Of a stretch of 64,000 nt of DNA, positions 18,501 through 26,401 are shown in pieces; position 1 is the first letter of the stretch; every line of letters begins with the position of its first letter. The stretch is from Micromonospora sp. NBC_00421 (lineage in GTDB: Bacteria > Actinomycetota > Actinomycetes > Mycobacteriales > Micromonosporaceae). Under the pieces are notes generated by a model. That model had not been told where the DNA came from. It saw only the letters and a list, made by a program, of their open reading frames with translations, and did not search any database. A program made the position numbers and the translations under genes. The DNA is taken from contig NZ_CP107929.1 in NCBI RefSeq assembly GCF_036017915.1, positions 6,933,001-6,997,000 of the forward strand, read 5' to 3'.

Positions 18501-19315
18501 TGCCGGAAGTCCATCTGCTCGCAGCCCTTGATGGACGGCACGACCAGGTTGCGGGTGCCGTCGGGCTTGGTCAGGTCGATGGCGATGCCCAGGTTGACGT
18601 GCTCCGGGCGGACCATCGCCGGCTTGCCGTCGACCTCGGCGAAGGAGTTGTTCAGCTCCGGGTGCTCGACCACGGCGCGGACCAGCGCGTAGCCGATCAG
18701 GTGGGTGAAGCTGACCTTGCCACCACGCCCCCGGGCGAGGTGGTTGTTGATCACGATGCGGTTGTCGACGAGCAGCTTGGCCGGGACGGCGCGCACGCTG
18801 GTGGCGGTCGGCACGGACAGCGAGGCGTCCATGTTCTGCACGATCCGGGCGGCCACCCCGCGCAGCGGCGTGGTGCCGGCGGCGCTGGCCGTCGGTGCCT
18901 TCGCTGCCGGCTTGGCCGGGGCGGCCTTCTCGGTCGCGGCGGGCTTGGCCGGTGTGGGCTTGGCGGCGGTGGCCGGCTTCGCGGTCGCGGTCGGCTTCGC
19001 GCTGGCCGTCGGCGCCTTGGTGGCCGGGGCGGTCTTGCCGCCACCGGCCGGTTCCTGCTGCCCGGCCGGTTCCTGCTGCCTGGCCGGTTCCTGCTGCCTG
19101 GCCGGCTCGGACGTTGCGGCCGGGGTGCCCTTGCCGTCGGCCGGGCGCGGTGTCGCGGTGCCGGGGGCGGGTCGGTAGTCGGCGAAGAAGTCGTGCCAGG
19201 CCGAGTCGACGCTCGACGGGTCGGCGAGGTAGCGCTGGTACATCTCCTCGACGATCCACTCGTTCGGGCCGAAACCCGCCAGTGGGTTCTCCTGCGAAGT
19301 CTGCTGGGTCGACAC
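15530..19315 (-). CDS. kgd: Multifunctional 2-oxoglutarate dehydrogenase E1 / alpha-ketoglutarate decarboxylase
   Basis: A 1261-residue actinobacterial Kgd/OdhA/SucA. The N-terminal helix [24 protein letters not shown] is followed by an Ala/Pro/Lys-rich linker (about 55-135) containing three QQEPA(R/G) hexapeptides, an E2-like acyltransferase domain ending in [10 protein letters not shown], and the thiamine-diphosphate E1 dehydrogenase from about 400 ([49 protein letters not shown]). It decarboxylates 2-oxoglutarate in the TCA cycle, forming succinyl-CoA with E2/E3 partners. In relatives it is inhibited by the FHA protein GarA/OdhI; no such site is tested here. The GTG start at 19315 has GAGG about 12 bp upstream. 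Transcribed alone. Confidence 0.97.
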   Translation of the reverse strand: MSTQQTSQENPLAGFGPNEWIVEEMYQRYLADPSSVDSAWHDFFADYRPAPGTATPRPADGKGTPAATSEPARQQEPARQQEPAGQQEPAGGGKTAPATKAPTASAKPTATAKPATAAKPTPAKPAATEKAAPAKPAAKAPTASAAGTTPLRGVAARIVQNMDASLSVPTATSVRAVPAKLLVDNRIVINNHLARGRGGKVSFTHLIGYALVRAVVEHPELNNSFAEVDGKPAMVRPEHVNLGIAIDLTKPDGTRNLVVPSIKGCEQMDFRQFWQAYEDVVRRARRNELTMEDYAGTTISLTNPGGIGTVHSIPRLMQGQSAIIGVGAMEYPAPYQGMSEATLAELAVSKIITLTSTYDHRIIQGAQSGEFLKVMHELMLGERGFYDQIFTSLRIPYEPVRWVRDVAVDSEGQINKTARVHELIHAYRVRGHLMADTDPLEFAIRKHPDLDVLQHGLTLWDLDRTFPVNGFAGKQRMKLREILGVLRDSYCRRLGIEYMHIQDPEERRWIQERIERRYEKPAADEQKHVLNRLNAAEAFETFLQTKYVGQKRFSLEGGESLIPLLGEVLEASAEDGLDEVVIGMAHRGRLNVLANIVGKPYEKIFSEFEGHLDPRSTQGSGDVKYHLGQNGKFTTPDGDHSVKVSVVANPSHLEAVDPVLEGIVRAKQDRIDLKLEGYTVLPLAVHGDAAFAGQGVVAETLNLSQLRGYRTGGTVHVVVNNQVGFTTAPEYSRSSLYSTDVARMIQAPIFHVNGDDPETVVRVARLAFEYRQAFNKDVVIDMVCYRRRGHNEGDDPSMSNPQMYKIIDSKRSVRKLYTEELIGRGDITVEDAEELLRDYQSQLERVFKATRDAATTPRQATRPRREDEPEPQVETATDAAVVKAVGEAHVNLPEGFTPHKRIQQLLDRRAKMSVEGNIDWGYGEIIAFGSLLHDGVTVRLAGQDSRRGTFVQRHASVVDAKTGEDYLPLKTLTADGERSRFFVHDSLLSEYAAMGFEYGYSVENVNALVCWEAQFGDFVNGAQSVIDEFISSGEVKWGQRSAVTLLLPHGHEGQGPDHTSGRPERFLQMCAEDNMRVAIPTTPANYFHLLRRQALSPKRKPLVVFTPKSLLRHKLCVSPVEDFTTGTFAPVLADTAAPAPEQVKRVLLCSGKIYYDLFSARAERGVTDTAIIRIEQLYPLPVEEIRAALAAYPNAEDFAWVQEEPANQGAWSFVALNLLEHLADVRLRRISRPAAAAPAVGSAKMHEVEQAGLIDTALPRP
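19046..19099 (-). repeat. 18-bp in-frame tandem repeat in the kgd linker
   Basis: Three consecutive 18-bp units (19046-19063, 19064-19081, 19082-19099), identical except for one base, encode the hexapeptide repeat [12 protein letters not shown] in the flexible linker between the N-terminal helix and the acyltransferase domain. Length variation here would keep the frame. Confidence 0.9.
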
Positions 19316-19641
19316 GGCCGGTAATCGCCTCTTTCACGCGGGTCTGTGTGTCACGCGGTGTCCGCCGTCGTCCGGAAGTGCGAGTGGGCGGGGGATGGTT
19401 CCCAGGCTACGCCGTGAGATTACGGTAGGCATTCCCACCTCGGTCGGGTGGCCGGTTTCACAGAAGATGCCGGAAGTCAATCAGCTCTTCGTATCCTGTT
19501 GACTCCGGACCGGAGTGGGGCTTCGCCTCCGGACCTGAGGCGGGACCGGAGCGGGACAGGGCGACGACCACCTCCCGACAGCCGACCGGCCCGGCGCGAC
19601 AGTCGTCACGCCGGGCCGGAACGGTCCGGAAAGCGGGTCGG
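19316..19641. other. Intergenic region: kgd promoter and exporter-operon terminator
   Basis: These 326 bp separate the kgd start from the end of the ABC permease gene, both on the minus strand. No gene is supported. The right end holds the hairpin at 19588-19617; the left end, less GC-rich (around 19410-19500), is the likely kgd promoter region. Confidence 0.55.
19588..19617 (-). terminator. Terminator of the ABC exporter operon
   Basis: The arms GGCCCGGCG (19588-19596) and CGCCGGGCC (19609-19617) form a 9-bp GC stem with a 12-nt loop, 25 bp beyond the permease stop codon. Confidence 0.6.
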
Positions 19642-20466
19642 TCAGGAGATGTCCCGCCGCCGCATGGTGAGCGTGCCGATCGCGCCGGCCACCACCGCGT
19701 ACCCGATCAGGACCACCGCGCCCGCCCAGCGGGGCGGGTTGCCCGGGATCTCGGCCCCGCTGACCATCAGCGACGACGCCAGCGACGGCACCAGCACCTG
19801 GAGGTCGTTGATCCAGTCGCCCCACTTGGCGGCCAGGATGCTGATCGCGATGGCCGCGCCGACCGCGCCGCCCAGGTAGAGCAGGATGCCGGTGACGGTG
19901 GCGCCGATCTGGCTGCGGATCAGCACCCCGATCCCGACCCCGAGCACCGACCAGAGCAGGTACGCCAGGCCGTTGAGCGCGGTCGCCCGCCAGACCGCGC
20001 CGCTGCCGAGCTGGGAGCCCAGGTCGACGCTGCTCATCACCAGTGCCCCGAAGAGCAGGTTGAACACGGTGGTGACCAGCCAGAACAGCATGGCCAGGAT
20101 GGCTGCGGCAGCCAGCTTGGCCAGCATCACCGCCGTCCGGTGCGGCACGGTGAGGAAGGTGGTGGTGACCGTCTGGTGGAAGAACTCGCTCGTCACCACG
20201 ATGATGCCGAGCAACATCACGATCATCAGGCCGAAGAACTGCCCGTTGGTGTAGACGTTGGCGGCCAGGCTGTCCACCGACTGCACGGCCTGCATCTGGT
20301 CGGCCTGGTCGGCCGGTACGTCGCCGAAGTTGTTGCTGGCCAGCGCGTCGGTCTGCAACCAGTTGATCAGCGCGGTGAGCGCCCACAGCGGCACCGTGAT
20401 CAGCCCGAAGATCCACCAGGTGCTCGTGGTACGGATCTTCAACAGCTCGGATCGGACCAGGTTCAT
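19642..20466 (-). CDS. ABC-2 type transporter permease
   Basis: A 274-residue integral membrane protein with six predicted helices and the typical opening MNLVRSELLKIRTTSTWW. A long extracellular loop (about residues 40-75) follows the first helix, then FFGLMIVMLLGIIVVTSEFFHQTVTTTFLTVPHRTAVMLAKL, the ABC-2 coupling-helix region. Its ATG overlaps the stop of the ATPase gene upstream (ATGA), so the two form one exporter. Substrates of this family include antibiotics, lipids and polymers; nothing in the sequence decides. Confidence 0.88.
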   Translation of the reverse strand: MNLVRSELLKIRTTSTWWIFGLITVPLWALTALINWLQTDALASNNFGDVPADQADQMQAVQSVDSLAANVYTNGQFFGLMIVMLLGIIVVTSEFFHQTVTTTFLTVPHRTAVMLAKLAAAAILAMLFWLVTTVFNLLFGALVMSSVDLGSQLGSGAVWRATALNGLAYLLWSVLGVGIGVLIRSQIGATVTGILLYLGGAVGAAIAISILAAKWGDWINDLQVLVPSLASSLMVSGAEIPGNPPRWAGAVVLIGYAVVAGAIGTLTMRRRDIS

Positions 20467-21395
20467 CGGATGCCCGCCTTCCCGGCCGTCAGCTCCAGGA
20501 AGACCCGTTCCAGGTCGGGCCGTTCCGGGGTCAGTTCGTGCAGCTCGACCTTGGCGGCCAGCGCGGCCCGGCCGATCGCCGGCGCGTCCACCCCGCTGAC
20601 CAGCAGCACGCCGTGCTCGTCGGTCTCCACCGTCGCGGACTGCTCGCGCAGCGCCACTGTCAACTCCTCGGCCTGCGGGGTGCGCACCCGCACCCGGCCG
20701 CTCTCTGCCATCGAGCCGAGCACCTGCTCCACCGGCCCCTGCCGGATCAGCTTGCCGGCCGCGATGATCACCACGTCGTCGGCGAGGAGCTGCATCTCGG
20801 ACAGCAGGTGGCTGGAGACCAACACCGTGCGCCCCTCGTGCGCCAAACCCTTGAGGAAGCCGCGCATCCAGCGGATGCCCTCCGGGTCGAGGCCGTTGGC
20901 CGGCTCGTCGAGGATCAGCACCCGGGGGTCACCGAGCATCGCGGCGGCGATGCCGAGGCGCTGCTTCATGCCCAGCGAGTAACCCTTGAACTTGCGCTTC
21001 GCCGCCGGGGTGAGCCCGACCAGGGCCAGCGCCTCGTCGGCCCGGCTCTTAGGCAGGCCGGCCGCCGCGCAGATCACCCGCAGGTGGTTGATGCCGGTAC
21101 GGCCCTTGTGCGCGCTGGACGCCTCCAGCACCGCGCCCACGTGCCGCAGCGGGTCGGTCAGGTCGGCGTACCGCTGGCCACCGATGGTCGCCGTGCCACC
21201 GGTCGGGGTGACCAGGTTCAACAGCATCCGTAGCGTCGTCGTCTTGCCCGCGCCGTTCGGGCCGAGGAAGCCGGTCACCCGGCCGGCCTCGACCGTGAAG
21301 GACAGGTTGTCGACCGCCCGTACGTTCTTGTACTGCTTGGTCAACCCGGACACGACGATCTGGCCGGTGCTGGGGCTCCACTGCCCGTCGGACAT
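20463..21395 (-). CDS. ABC transporter ATP-binding protein
   Basis: A 310-residue ATPase of the exporter class that pairs with ABC-2 permeases (DrrA/BcrA-like). Walker A GPNGAGKTT, a Q-loop near GAVLEASSAHKGRT, an ABC signature YSLGMKQRLGIAAA (consensus LSxGMKQR), and Walker B VLILDEPANGLDPEG are all intact, with the switch His in SSHLL. The last 80 residues form the accessory domain typical of the DrrA-like group. ATG 21395 has GGAGGAG upstream; an in-frame start 33 bp earlier is less well supported. Operon with the permease at 19642. Confidence 0.92.
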   Translation of the reverse strand: MSDGQWSPSTGQIVVSGLTKQYKNVRAVDNLSFTVEAGRVTGFLGPNGAGKTTTLRMLLNLVTPTGGTATIGGQRYADLTDPLRHVGAVLEASSAHKGRTGINHLRVICAAAGLPKSRADEALALVGLTPAAKRKFKGYSLGMKQRLGIAAAMLGDPRVLILDEPANGLDPEGIRWMRGFLKGLAHEGRTVLVSSHLLSEMQLLADDVVIIAAGKLIRQGPVEQVLGSMAESGRVRVRTPQAEELTVALREQSATVETDEHGVLLVSGVDAPAIGRAALAAKVELHELTPERPDLERVFLELTAGKAGIR

Positions 21396-21546
21396 CGTTC
21401 TCCTCCCGTGCGGCGGCGCATCGTGCACCGCGTCCTGCGGCGCCGTTACGGAATGCGCCGCTGACCAGCCTCGCTGGTGACGTCAAGTTACGCCATCAGC
21501 CCGGGTCGGTAGGTCGTGCTCCCTCTCAGGCAGGAGGCGGTAGTCC

Positions 21547-22212
21547 TCAGGGACGAGACGCGGGCGGCAGTGCGACCCAGGTGGCGCGGGCCCGGCCGAG
21601 CAGCCCACCGGCGCTTCCGTAGAGGCTGGTGTGCACCACCGCCAGCCGGCCCTCGGCGGTGACCACCGCACCGGTGACCACGCACTGCTCACCCGGCTCG
21701 GGCAGCGTGTCGAGCGCGACGGCGAGCCGGCCCAGCACGTACGGCCGGCCGGGGGCGATCACCGTCCAGCCACCCGGGCAGTCCAGCGCCGCCCAGGCGG
21801 TCGGTGCGGTCACCCGCTGTGGCGTCCGCCACGGCGCGGCGGTCCGCCCGTCGGGCAGCCGGCCGGGAAAGATCCGCAGGCCGTCGGGGTGCTCCGGGCC
21901 GCAGACGTAACAGCCGGGGAAGGGGTGGTCGACCAGGCCCGGATAGCCGGCCGAGGCGGCGTGCGCGGTCGCCGGGTCGACCGGGGGGACCGGGGCGGGC
22001 GGGTCGTCGGCCGGGCGTACCTCGGCGACCAGGTGCCCGTCCGGGTCGTACACGTCGCCGTCGGTGAGGGTGAGCGGGGTGTCCAGCGGGGGTGGGCGAC
22101 GCAGCGTCACCTCGACGGGCCGGTCCGCGCCGTACGCCTCGGCGAAGACCCCGGCGCTCCAGCCGCCGTTGCCCGAACCGGGCGGGCCGTTGTACCGGGA
22201 TTCGATGATCAT
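21547..22212 (-). CDS. Conserved protein, hotdog/acyl-thioesterase-like
   Basis: A 221-residue cytoplasmic protein starting MIIESRYNGPPGSGNGGWSAG with GGAGGG just upstream of ATG 22212. The NGGWSAGVFAEAY opening, the central FPGCYVCGPEHPDGLRIFPG segment and a C-terminal half reading like a hotdog sheet (VLGRLAVALDTLPEPGEQCVVTGAVVTAEGRLAVVHTSLY) resemble actinobacterial proteins of thioesterase-like fold that lack a characterised substrate. The GCYVCGP motif is conserved in that group and may bind a metal or be structural. It is divergent from the olsB-like gene, separated by 192 bp. Function is not established. Confidence 0.65.
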   Translation of the reverse strand: MIIESRYNGPPGSGNGGWSAGVFAEAYGADRPVEVTLRRPPPLDTPLTLTDGDVYDPDGHLVAEVRPADDPPAPVPPVDPATAHAASAGYPGLVDHPFPGCYVCGPEHPDGLRIFPGRLPDGRTAAPWRTPQRVTAPTAWAALDCPGGWTVIAPGRPYVLGRLAVALDTLPEPGEQCVVTGAVVTAEGRLAVVHTSLYGSAGGLLGRARATWVALPPASRP

Positions 22213-22404
22213 CAACCCTCCGCCGCGTCGTCCGTCCGGCCCAGGTGGCCGGCTTCCCCGCAGGCAGCCTCGCACACACCCCAGGCGTCCCGTCGGCCCC
22301 ACCTGCCCCGCAGGTCACACGCGGGGCCGGACCGCCGACCGGCGTTCATCGGATCGACACCCTTCGCCGGGCGGCAGGCAACCCGGGGCACCTAGACAGG
22401 TCCC

Positions 22405-23184
22405 ATGGCTGTTCTGCATGCCGCTGGCGCACCCCTGACGACCAGTGGATACACCCTGCTGATCGCCGACGACCCGACCCAGGTCGCGGCCGCGCAACGC
22501 CTGCGCCACGAGGTGTTCGCCACCGAACTCGGCGCGACCCTGCGCCCGGGGGCCGCCGGGCTGGACGCCGACGACCTCGACGTCCACTGCGACCACCTGA
22601 TCGTCCGCGAGGAGCGCACCGGCGCGGTGGTCGGCACCTACCGGCTGCTGCCACCCGGCCGCACCGACCGCCGGTACGCCGCCGGTGAGTTCGACCTGAC
22701 CGCGCTGGACCCGCTGCGCGACCTGCTTGTCGAGACCGGCCGCTCCTGCGTCCACCCGGACCACCGCTCCGGCGCGGTGATCAACCTGATGTGGGCGGGA
22801 CTGACCCGCTACCTGCACCTGCGTGGCTCCAACTGGCTGGGCGGCTGCGCCTCGGTGCCCGTCGACGACGGCGGCCGGGCCGCCGCCGAGGCATGGGCGC
22901 TGATCCGGGCCGGGCACCTCGCGCCCCCGCCGCTGAGGGTGCGCCCGCTGCGGCCCTGGTTCGCCGAGCCGGGCGCGGCGGCACCGGAGACCGCCACCGG
23001 CGGCCCCGCCGGGCGGGCGCTGGTCCCACCGCTGCTGCGCGGCTACCTGCGGCTCGGCGCGTGGATCGCCGGAGAGCCGGCGTACGACCCGGACTTCCGC
23101 TGCGCCGACTTCTACGTGCTGTTCTCGCTGGACCGGATGAACCCGCGTTACCTGCGGCACTTCCTCGGTGGGGAGACGCGGTGA
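22405..23184 (+). CDS. Ornithine N-acyltransferase-like GNAT protein (OlsB-like)
   Basis: A 259-residue acyltransferase of the hemolysin-like/autoinducer-synthase branch of GNAT. Typical segments are QRLRHEVFATELGA, the acidic DLDVHCDHLIVRE, VVGTYRLLPP and VETGRSCVHPDHRSGAVINLMWAGLTRYL. OlsB joins a 3-hydroxyacyl chain from ACP to ornithine, giving lyso-ornithine lipid. The strongest support is context: the next gene, overlapping by GTGA, encodes a PlsC-type acyltransferase, the usual OlsA partner. Start ATG 22405. The alternative is a related N-acyl amino acid synthase. Confidence 0.75.
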   Translation: MAVLHAAGAPLTTSGYTLLIADDPTQVAAAQRLRHEVFATELGATLRPGAAGLDADDLDVHCDHLIVREERTGAVVGTYRLLPPGRTDRRYAAGEFDLTALDPLRDLLVETGRSCVHPDHRSGAVINLMWAGLTRYLHLRGSNWLGGCASVPVDDGGRAAAEAWALIRAGHLAPPPLRVRPLRPWFAEPGAAAPETATGGPAGRALVPPLLRGYLRLGAWIAGEPAYDPDFRCADFYVLFSLDRMNPRYLRHFLGGETR

Positions 23185-24107
23185 GCGCCGAACTGTGGCG
23201 ACCGACCGCCGGCTGTGGCCCGGACTGCCTGCCGGGGGCGGGGCGGACGGAGGTGTCGCTAGGGCGGCGGGTGCTCCGGCTGCTTGGCGTGCTCGGGATG
23301 CTGCTGGTCGGGGTGGGTGTGGTCGTACTGCTGCCGGTGCTGCCGACGGCGGAGCGGGCGGCGGTGGTCCGGGGCTGGGCCCGGGGGACCGCCGGGGCGC
23401 TCGGCGTGCGGCTGACGGTGCGCGGTCGGCTGCCCCGGCGGCGGGCGCTGCTGGTCGCCAACCATGTCTCCTGGCTGGACGTCCTCGCGGTGCTGGCGGT
23501 CGCGCCGGCCCGGCTGCTGGCCAAGCGGGAGGTGCGGACCTGGCCGTTGCTGGGGCTGCTGGCCCGCGCCGCCGGCGCGGTCTTCGTCGACCGGTCGCGT
23601 CCCCGGGACCTGCCGCGCACCGTGGCCCGGCTCGCGGCCACCCTGCGGGCCGGTCACCCGGTCGCGGTCTTCCCCGAGGGGACGACCTGGTGCGGCGTCG
23701 CCCCCTCGGCGGACTGCCGGCCGCCCCGGGGGTTCCGGCCGGCGGCGTTCCAGGCGGCGATCGACGCCGGGGCCCCGGTGGTGCCGATACGGATCAGCTA
23801 CCGCTCTGCTGCCACCGGGGCGACGACCACCACCGCCGCCTTCCTCGGCGACGAGACCCTGTGGCGCTCGTTGGGCCGGGTGCTGGCCGCCCGGGACCTG
23901 GTGGTGGACGTCGCGGTGACCGCCGCCCTGCACCCGGCCCCCGGCGCGGACCGCCGGGTGCTGGCCCGGGCCGCCGAGTCGGTCGTGCACCTGCTCCCGC
24001 CCCGCCCGGTCACCCGCCGCCTCACCCTGGCCGCTGTGCCCGTGGTCGCCCTGCCCGGGTCCGCGTCCGCGCCGGCCGCCGGGAAGGGCCTCGGTCTGGC
24101 CGCCTGA
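23181..24107 (+). CDS. 1-acyl-glycerol-3-phosphate/lyso-ornithine lipid O-acyltransferase (OlsA/PlsC-like)
   Basis: A 308-residue PlsC-family acyltransferase with one N-terminal membrane segment (about 33-55), the catalytic HX4D box in NHVSWLD, the FVDRSRPRD segment, the substrate motif FPEGTTWCG, and VVPIRISYR, the four PlsC blocks in order. It would add the second acyl chain to lyso-ornithine lipid made by the overlapping upstream gene, or act as a general lysophosphatidate acyltransferase. The GTG start at 23181 overlaps the upstream stop. A short Ala/Pro tail ends the protein. The long palindrome starting 33 bp later may end the transcript. Confidence 0.82.
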   Translation: MSAELWRPTAGCGPDCLPGAGRTEVSLGRRVLRLLGVLGMLLVGVGVVVLLPVLPTAERAAVVRGWARGTAGALGVRLTVRGRLPRRRALLVANHVSWLDVLAVLAVAPARLLAKREVRTWPLLGLLARAAGAVFVDRSRPRDLPRTVARLAATLRAGHPVAVFPEGTTWCGVAPSADCRPPRGFRPAAFQAAIDAGAPVVPIRISYRSAATGATTTTAAFLGDETLWRSLGRVLAARDLVVDVAVTAALHPAPGADRRVLARAAESVVHLLPPRPVTRRLTLAAVPVVALPGSASAPAAGKGLGLAA

Positions 24108-24140
24108 CCCGTCTCACCCAAGGGGCCGCTTCGACGGCAT

Positions 24141-24214
24141 GATCCACTCGGGTGGGCCGTTGTTGCGGTGTCCTGGCGACCGGTTACCGCAACACCGACC
24201 CAAGTGAGTGGATC
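24141..24214. repeat. Long imperfect palindrome, family B copy 1
   Basis: Left arm begins GATCCACTCGGGTGGGCCG and right arm ends AGTGAGTGGATC; the roughly 33-bp arms match at about 26 positions. The same sequence in better-paired form recurs at 24494-24568. The element lies just past the olsA-like gene and may terminate it. Confidence 0.75.
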
Positions 24215-24418
24215 GCGTCATCGAGGCGGCGGTCTGGCGGTGGCTGGTGTGCCGGTGGCGGGACGGCAGGTCCGCCCGTTGGCGGGTGTGGCCAGGGCGG
24301 CCTGTTCTGGGCGTAGGTGGTATGACGCTGTGGCATAAACATGACGGACAGGAATACTCGTCCGCCGGAGTTGGGGACGCCTCGGCTGGCGTGGGTCAGG
24401 TCGCCGGGCGGATACACC

Positions 24419-24453
24419 AAGGGACCGCTCGGCATCGTGCCGAGAGGTCCCTT
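24419..24453. terminator. Strong hairpin in the gene-free region
   Basis: The arms AAGGGACCGCTCGGCA (24419-24434) and TGCCGAGAGGTCCCTT (24438-24453) pair over nearly their full length around a 3-nt loop TCG. It looks like an intrinsic terminator but has no gene upstream on the plus strand, which suggests an unannotated transcript. Confidence 0.6.
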
Positions 24454-24493
24454 CAGCGTTGGTTGTCCGCCCGGCCGGCATGGTCGCCAGCCT

Positions 24494-24568
24494 GACCCAC
24501 TCGCGTGGGCCGATGTTGCGGTATCCCGGGTGACTGGTTGCCGCAACATCGGCCCACGCGAGTGGATC
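24494..24568. repeat. Long palindrome, family B copy 2
   Basis: A perfect 25-bp inverted repeat, 24497-24521 against 24541-24565, with core GTGGGCCGATGTTGCGG and a 19-nt loop. It extends with one mismatch to GATC at the right end. Homologous to 24141-24214, in the same orientation. Confidence 0.85.
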
Positions 24569-24628
24569 AAGGTGGGGGCGAGGCGGGGGTGGGCATTGGC
24601 GGGTTTGCGACTCACGACAGTCTTGTTC

Positions 24629-24648
24629 TATCGCGATGTATCGCGTTA
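24629..24648. promoter_or_regulatory. Candidate PadR operator
   Basis: TATCGCGATGTATCGCGTTA is two copies of TATCGCG spaced 11 bp, overlapping the inverted form TATCGCGAT. AT-centred TCGCGATA-type repeats are typical for PadR-family binding sites, and the operon 57 bp downstream ends in a padR gene, so autoregulation is likely. Confidence 0.6.
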
Positions 24649-24704
24649 CGCTCTGCCCGTGCAGTGGCGCGGCTACCGGCCGCGACCCACCGAGGGGAGA
24701 CGTC

Positions 24705-25535
24705 ATGGCCACCTGGAAGGTCGACAGACCACAGCAGCTCACCATCGACGGGCCGGTCACCCGGCTCGACGTACGCCTGGTCACCGGGCGGCTCAACGTG
24801 GTCGGCACGGACGGCCCGGCCCGGGTCGACGTCACCCGGATCAGCAGCCGGCCGCTCATCGTCGAACACCGCGACGGTGTGCTCACGGTCGGGCACGAGC
24901 GCCACCCGCGCCGGCCCGGGCTCCTCTGGTGGCTCGGTCAGCTCGGTCGCCGGTTCCGCGCCGAGGTGTCCATCGCCGTCCCGGCCGACACGCTGGCCGA
25001 CCTGCACCTGATCGACGGCTCGCTGGTCGCCTCCGGCCTGGTCAACGACAGCACCGTGAACGTCACCTCCGGGCAGGTCACCCTGATGGGCCTGGCCGGG
25101 CGCACCAGGGCACGGGTCGTCTCCGGCCCGGTCGAGGCGCTCGGCGTGACCGGTGAGCTCAGCCTGGACACGGTCTCCGGCGAGGTGACCCTCGCCGAGA
25201 GCGCGGCCGGCCGGGTGCACGCCAACACCGTCTCCGGGGCGATCACCTGCGACCTGGACAATCCCCGGCGCAGCGAGATCCGGCTCACCACCATCTCCGG
25301 GCCGATCACCGTCCGGGTCCGCGAGGACAGCGACCTCGCCGTCCACCTGCACACCACCTCCGGCCGGATCACCAGCGGCTTCCCCCAGGTCAGCGGCGCA
25401 AGCGGGATCGGACCGGTCAAGGACAGCCACGGGGTGCTCGGCGCGGGCGAGGGTAAGCTCTGGGCGTCCGCGACCTCCGGCAGCATCGCGCTGCTCGCCC
25501 GGCCGGTGGACGACGACCAGGAGGAGCAGCCGTGA
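24705..25535 (+). CDS. DUF4097 family beta-helix protein
   Basis: A 276-residue protein of the DUF4097/putative-adhesin family. From about residue 90 it consists of repeated short strands with the family phrases VNVTSGQVTL, ARVVSGPVEA, LDTVSGEVTL, ANTVSGAITC, LTTISGPITV and HTTSGRITSG, each turn carrying a (T/V)SG step, so a right-handed beta-solenoid is expected. No signal peptide is seen, so despite the family name it is probably cytoplasmic. ATG 24705 has GAGGGGA upstream. Its stop overlaps the padR start (GTGA). DUF4097-PadR pairs are common in actinobacteria; the role is unknown. Confidence 0.85.
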   Translation: MATWKVDRPQQLTIDGPVTRLDVRLVTGRLNVVGTDGPARVDVTRISSRPLIVEHRDGVLTVGHERHPRRPGLLWWLGQLGRRFRAEVSIAVPADTLADLHLIDGSLVASGLVNDSTVNVTSGQVTLMGLAGRTRARVVSGPVEALGVTGELSLDTVSGEVTLAESAAGRVHANTVSGAITCDLDNPRRSEIRLTTISGPITVRVREDSDLAVHLHTTSGRITSGFPQVSGASGIGPVKDSHGVLGAGEGKLWASATSGSIALLARPVDDDQEEQP

Positions 25536-26173
25536 CCGCCGTGTTCAGTCACGGGCGGCTCCGGCTCTATCTGCTCCGGCTGCTCGACGACGGTCCCAAG
25601 CACGGCTACGAACTGATCCGGCTGCTGGAGGAGCGCTTCCTCGGCCTCTACGCCCCGAGCGCCGGCACCATCTATCCCCGGCTGCAACGCCTGGAGGCCG
25701 ACGGCCTGGTCACCCACACCGCCGCCGGTGGCCGCAAGGTCTACGAGATCACCGAGAGCGGTCGGGCCGAGTTGCGCCAACGCGCCGACGAGGTGACCAC
25801 CCTGGAGACCGACATCACCGCCTCGGTGGAGGATCTGTCCGCGCTGGCCGGGGAGATCCAGACCGAGGTACGCGGCTCGGTGCGCGACCTCAAGCGCGAA
25901 CTGCGCGAGGCCACCCGGCAGACCCGGCAGACCCGCTGGGACCGCCCGGTGCCCGGCCCGACACCCCGCCCGGCGCCCGGCTCGACATTCCGCCCGGCGG
26001 ACCCCGCTCAGGGCGATTCCCCCCTGCTGGCCGATTTCGACAAGCGATTGGCCGAGTTCACCGTCGAGGTCGGCGCGCTGGTCCGGGCCGGGCGGCTCAG
26101 CGACACCCAGCTCCGGACCGCGATCCGGGTCCTCGACGGCGCACTGGACGGGCTGCGCCGACTGCTGCGCTGA
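25532..26173 (+). CDS. PadR family transcriptional regulator
   Basis: A 213-residue regulator with an N-terminal winged helix: LRLYLLRLLDDGPKHGYELIRLLEERF, then APSAGTIYPRLQRLEADGLVTH (recognition helix and wing) and GRKVYEITESGRAEL. A coiled-coil region follows, interrupted by a Pro-rich spacer (about 130-160), and the last 45 residues form another helix pair. GTG start overlaps the DUF4097 stop. It most likely represses its own operon through the TATCGCG repeats at 24629-24648; the ligand is unknown. Confidence 0.9.
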   Translation: MTAVFSHGRLRLYLLRLLDDGPKHGYELIRLLEERFLGLYAPSAGTIYPRLQRLEADGLVTHTAAGGRKVYEITESGRAELRQRADEVTTLETDITASVEDLSALAGEIQTEVRGSVRDLKRELREATRQTRQTRWDRPVPGPTPRPAPGSTFRPADPAQGDSPLLADFDKRLAEFTVEVGALVRAGRLSDTQLRTAIRVLDGALDGLRRLLR

Positions 26174-26339
26174 CGGCCGCGGCGCGCTGACGTGGGCGGC
26201 GCGCTGACGTGGGCGGCGCGCTGGCGGCCGCGGCGACGTGCACGGTTGCGCTGATGGTTGCGCACGGCTGCCGCGTACGGCTGCGCAGGCTGGCGTGCTG
26301 GCGGCGGCCGGGCACGGCGGCGCGGGCCGGTTCACGGCT

Positions 26340-26367
26340 TCACAGGGTTTTTCCAGCGAGCATCCAG
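26340..26367 (+). promoter_or_regulatory. Candidate response-regulator operator upstream of its own gene
   Basis: Three hexamers at exact 11-bp steps: TCACAG (26340), TTCCAG (26351) and ATCCAG (26362). The last two, TTCCAG-N5-ATCCAG, recur at identical spacing in front of htrA (28688-28704), where a third box TTTCAG also lies 11 bp upstream. Direct repeats one helical turn apart are the standard layout for OmpR-family regulators. Confidence 0.6.
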
Positions 26368-26401
26368 CGCCGGCGCAGCGACGTCACGGATGATGGCCGG
26401 C

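Larger units (their letters stand above)
24108..24704. other. Gene-free 600-bp region with two related palindromes and a terminator-like hairpin
   Basis: No open frame here has family features or a convincing start. The stretch contains two homologous 74-75-bp palindromes (24141-24214 and 24494-24568), a strong hairpin at 24419-24453, a small stem CGGAC/GTCCG around 24345-24364 in an unusually AT-rich patch (GTGGCATAAACATGACGG), and the operator/promoter of the DUF4097-padR operon at its right end. Confidence 0.65.

Noticed and set aside
16946..19324. A 792-codon open frame opposite kgd
   Set aside because: Shadow of the kgd coding frame; His/Val/Gly/Arg-rich without domains.
24206..24496. 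A small protein starting MTLWHKHDGQEYSS at about 24322
   Set aside because: A possible start exists but there is no Shine-Dalgarno sequence, composition is not coding-like, and the frame crosses the terminator-like hairpin.
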